Origin: Candidatus Rokuibacteriota bacterium
GTDB lineage: Bacteria; JAUVQV01
Direction: 5' to 3'
Assembly: GCA_030609125.1 (NCBI GenBank)
Contig: JAUWCW010000162.1
Coordinates: 1-5,410, forward strand
Length of the DNA stretch: 5,410 bases
Part shown: positions 5,358-5,410 of the stretch, one piece after another
How positions within the stretch are numbered: the first letter of the stretch is position 1
Layout of the letters: each line of letters begins with the position of its first letter
The notes under the pieces: generated by a model
What the model was told of the DNA's origin: nothing
What the model saw: the letters and a program-made list of their open reading frames with translations, nothing else
The model's database searches: none
Program-made: the position numbers and the translations under genes

Positions 5358-5410
5358 CACGCTTCCCTCCTGAGCATCTGCTGCTGTCCCAGGGGTCTGA
5401 GGGTGTCGAC
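5357..5410 (-). CDS. 3' end of an upstream gene, possibly MvhD/FlxD-like (partial)
   Basis: Only the last 17 codons and the stop are in the window; they read VDTLRPLGQQQMLRREA followed by TGA at 5359-5357. The frame is open to the window edge, and its stop shares one base with the ATG of the next gene (TGATG), so it is very probably a real gene end in the same operon. The tail is too short to identify. From gene order alone (Flx modules run D-C-B-A) I would expect an MvhD/FlxD-like subunit or the C-terminus of an HdrA-MvhD fusion. That identity is inference, not something seen in the sequence. Confidence 0.65.
   Translation of the reverse strand, partial: VDTLRPLGQQQMLRREA
5366..5371 (-). 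promoter_or_regulatory. Ribosome binding site AGGAGG that decides the start of the FlxC-like gene
   Basis: On the minus strand AGGAGG lies 8 bases before the ATG at 5357 and only 5 bases before an in-frame GTG at 5360. The spacing and the TGATG overlap with the upstream stop favour the ATG. The site lies inside the upstream coding sequence, which is typical of translational coupling. Confidence 0.7.

Overview
The window is a GC-rich stretch, with codon third positions mostly G or C, that carries one minus-strand gene cluster of electron-transfer proteins. Reading in the direction of transcription (high to low coordinate) it holds: the last 17 codons of an upstream gene; two paralogous FrhB/HydB-type iron-sulfur proteins with two [4Fe-4S] motifs each; an FAD/NAD(P)-binding reductase with a C-terminal [2Fe-2S] site; a soluble FrdB/SdhB-like iron-sulfur protein; and a fumarate-reductase/succinate-dehydrogenase-type flavoprotein that runs off the window at base 1. 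No RNA gene, transposase, CRISPR array or convincing terminator is visible. Nothing convincing is coded on the plus strand; its long open frames are antisense shadows of GC-rich genes.

Layout: 5410-5357 upstream gene end; 5357-4326 FlxC-like protein; 4326-3280 FlxB/HydB/AsrA-like protein; 3290-2466 FlxA/HydG/AsrB-like reductase; 2448-1669 iron-sulfur subunit; 1668-1508 a 161-base spacer with a long imperfect palindrome; 1507-2 flavoprotein, 3' truncated. The first two junctions are TGATG stop/start overlaps, the third is an 11-base overlap, and the fourth has a purine-rich ribosome binding site directly after the stop codon. This is a tightly coupled operon.

How the genes may work together (inference): the order [upstream gene]-FlxC-FlxB-FlxA matches the Flx (Flox) DCBA modules that pair with heterodisulfide-reductase HdrA-type flavin-based electron-bifurcating complexes in sulfate reducers and related anaerobes. 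Here the module is followed by a soluble FrdA/FrdB-like pair rather than HdrBC. The simplest model is a cytoplasmic complex in which the FlxA-like subunit exchanges electrons with NAD(P)H, the FlxB/C-like and upstream subunits pass them through Fe-S clusters, and the flavoprotein reduces fumarate (or oxidises succinate or a similar dicarboxylate), possibly coupled to ferredoxin. The flavoprotein keeps the family catalytic residues, but the usual covalent-flavin His is Asn, and the iron-sulfur partner has two ordinary [4Fe-4S] motifs instead of the [4Fe-4S]+[3Fe-4S] pair of quinone-linked enzymes. Both points fit a soluble, non-quinone enzyme.

The organism is most likely a strict anaerobe, perhaps a Desulfobacterota (deltaproteobacterial) sulfate reducer or syntroph. 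This rests on gene content and base composition only.
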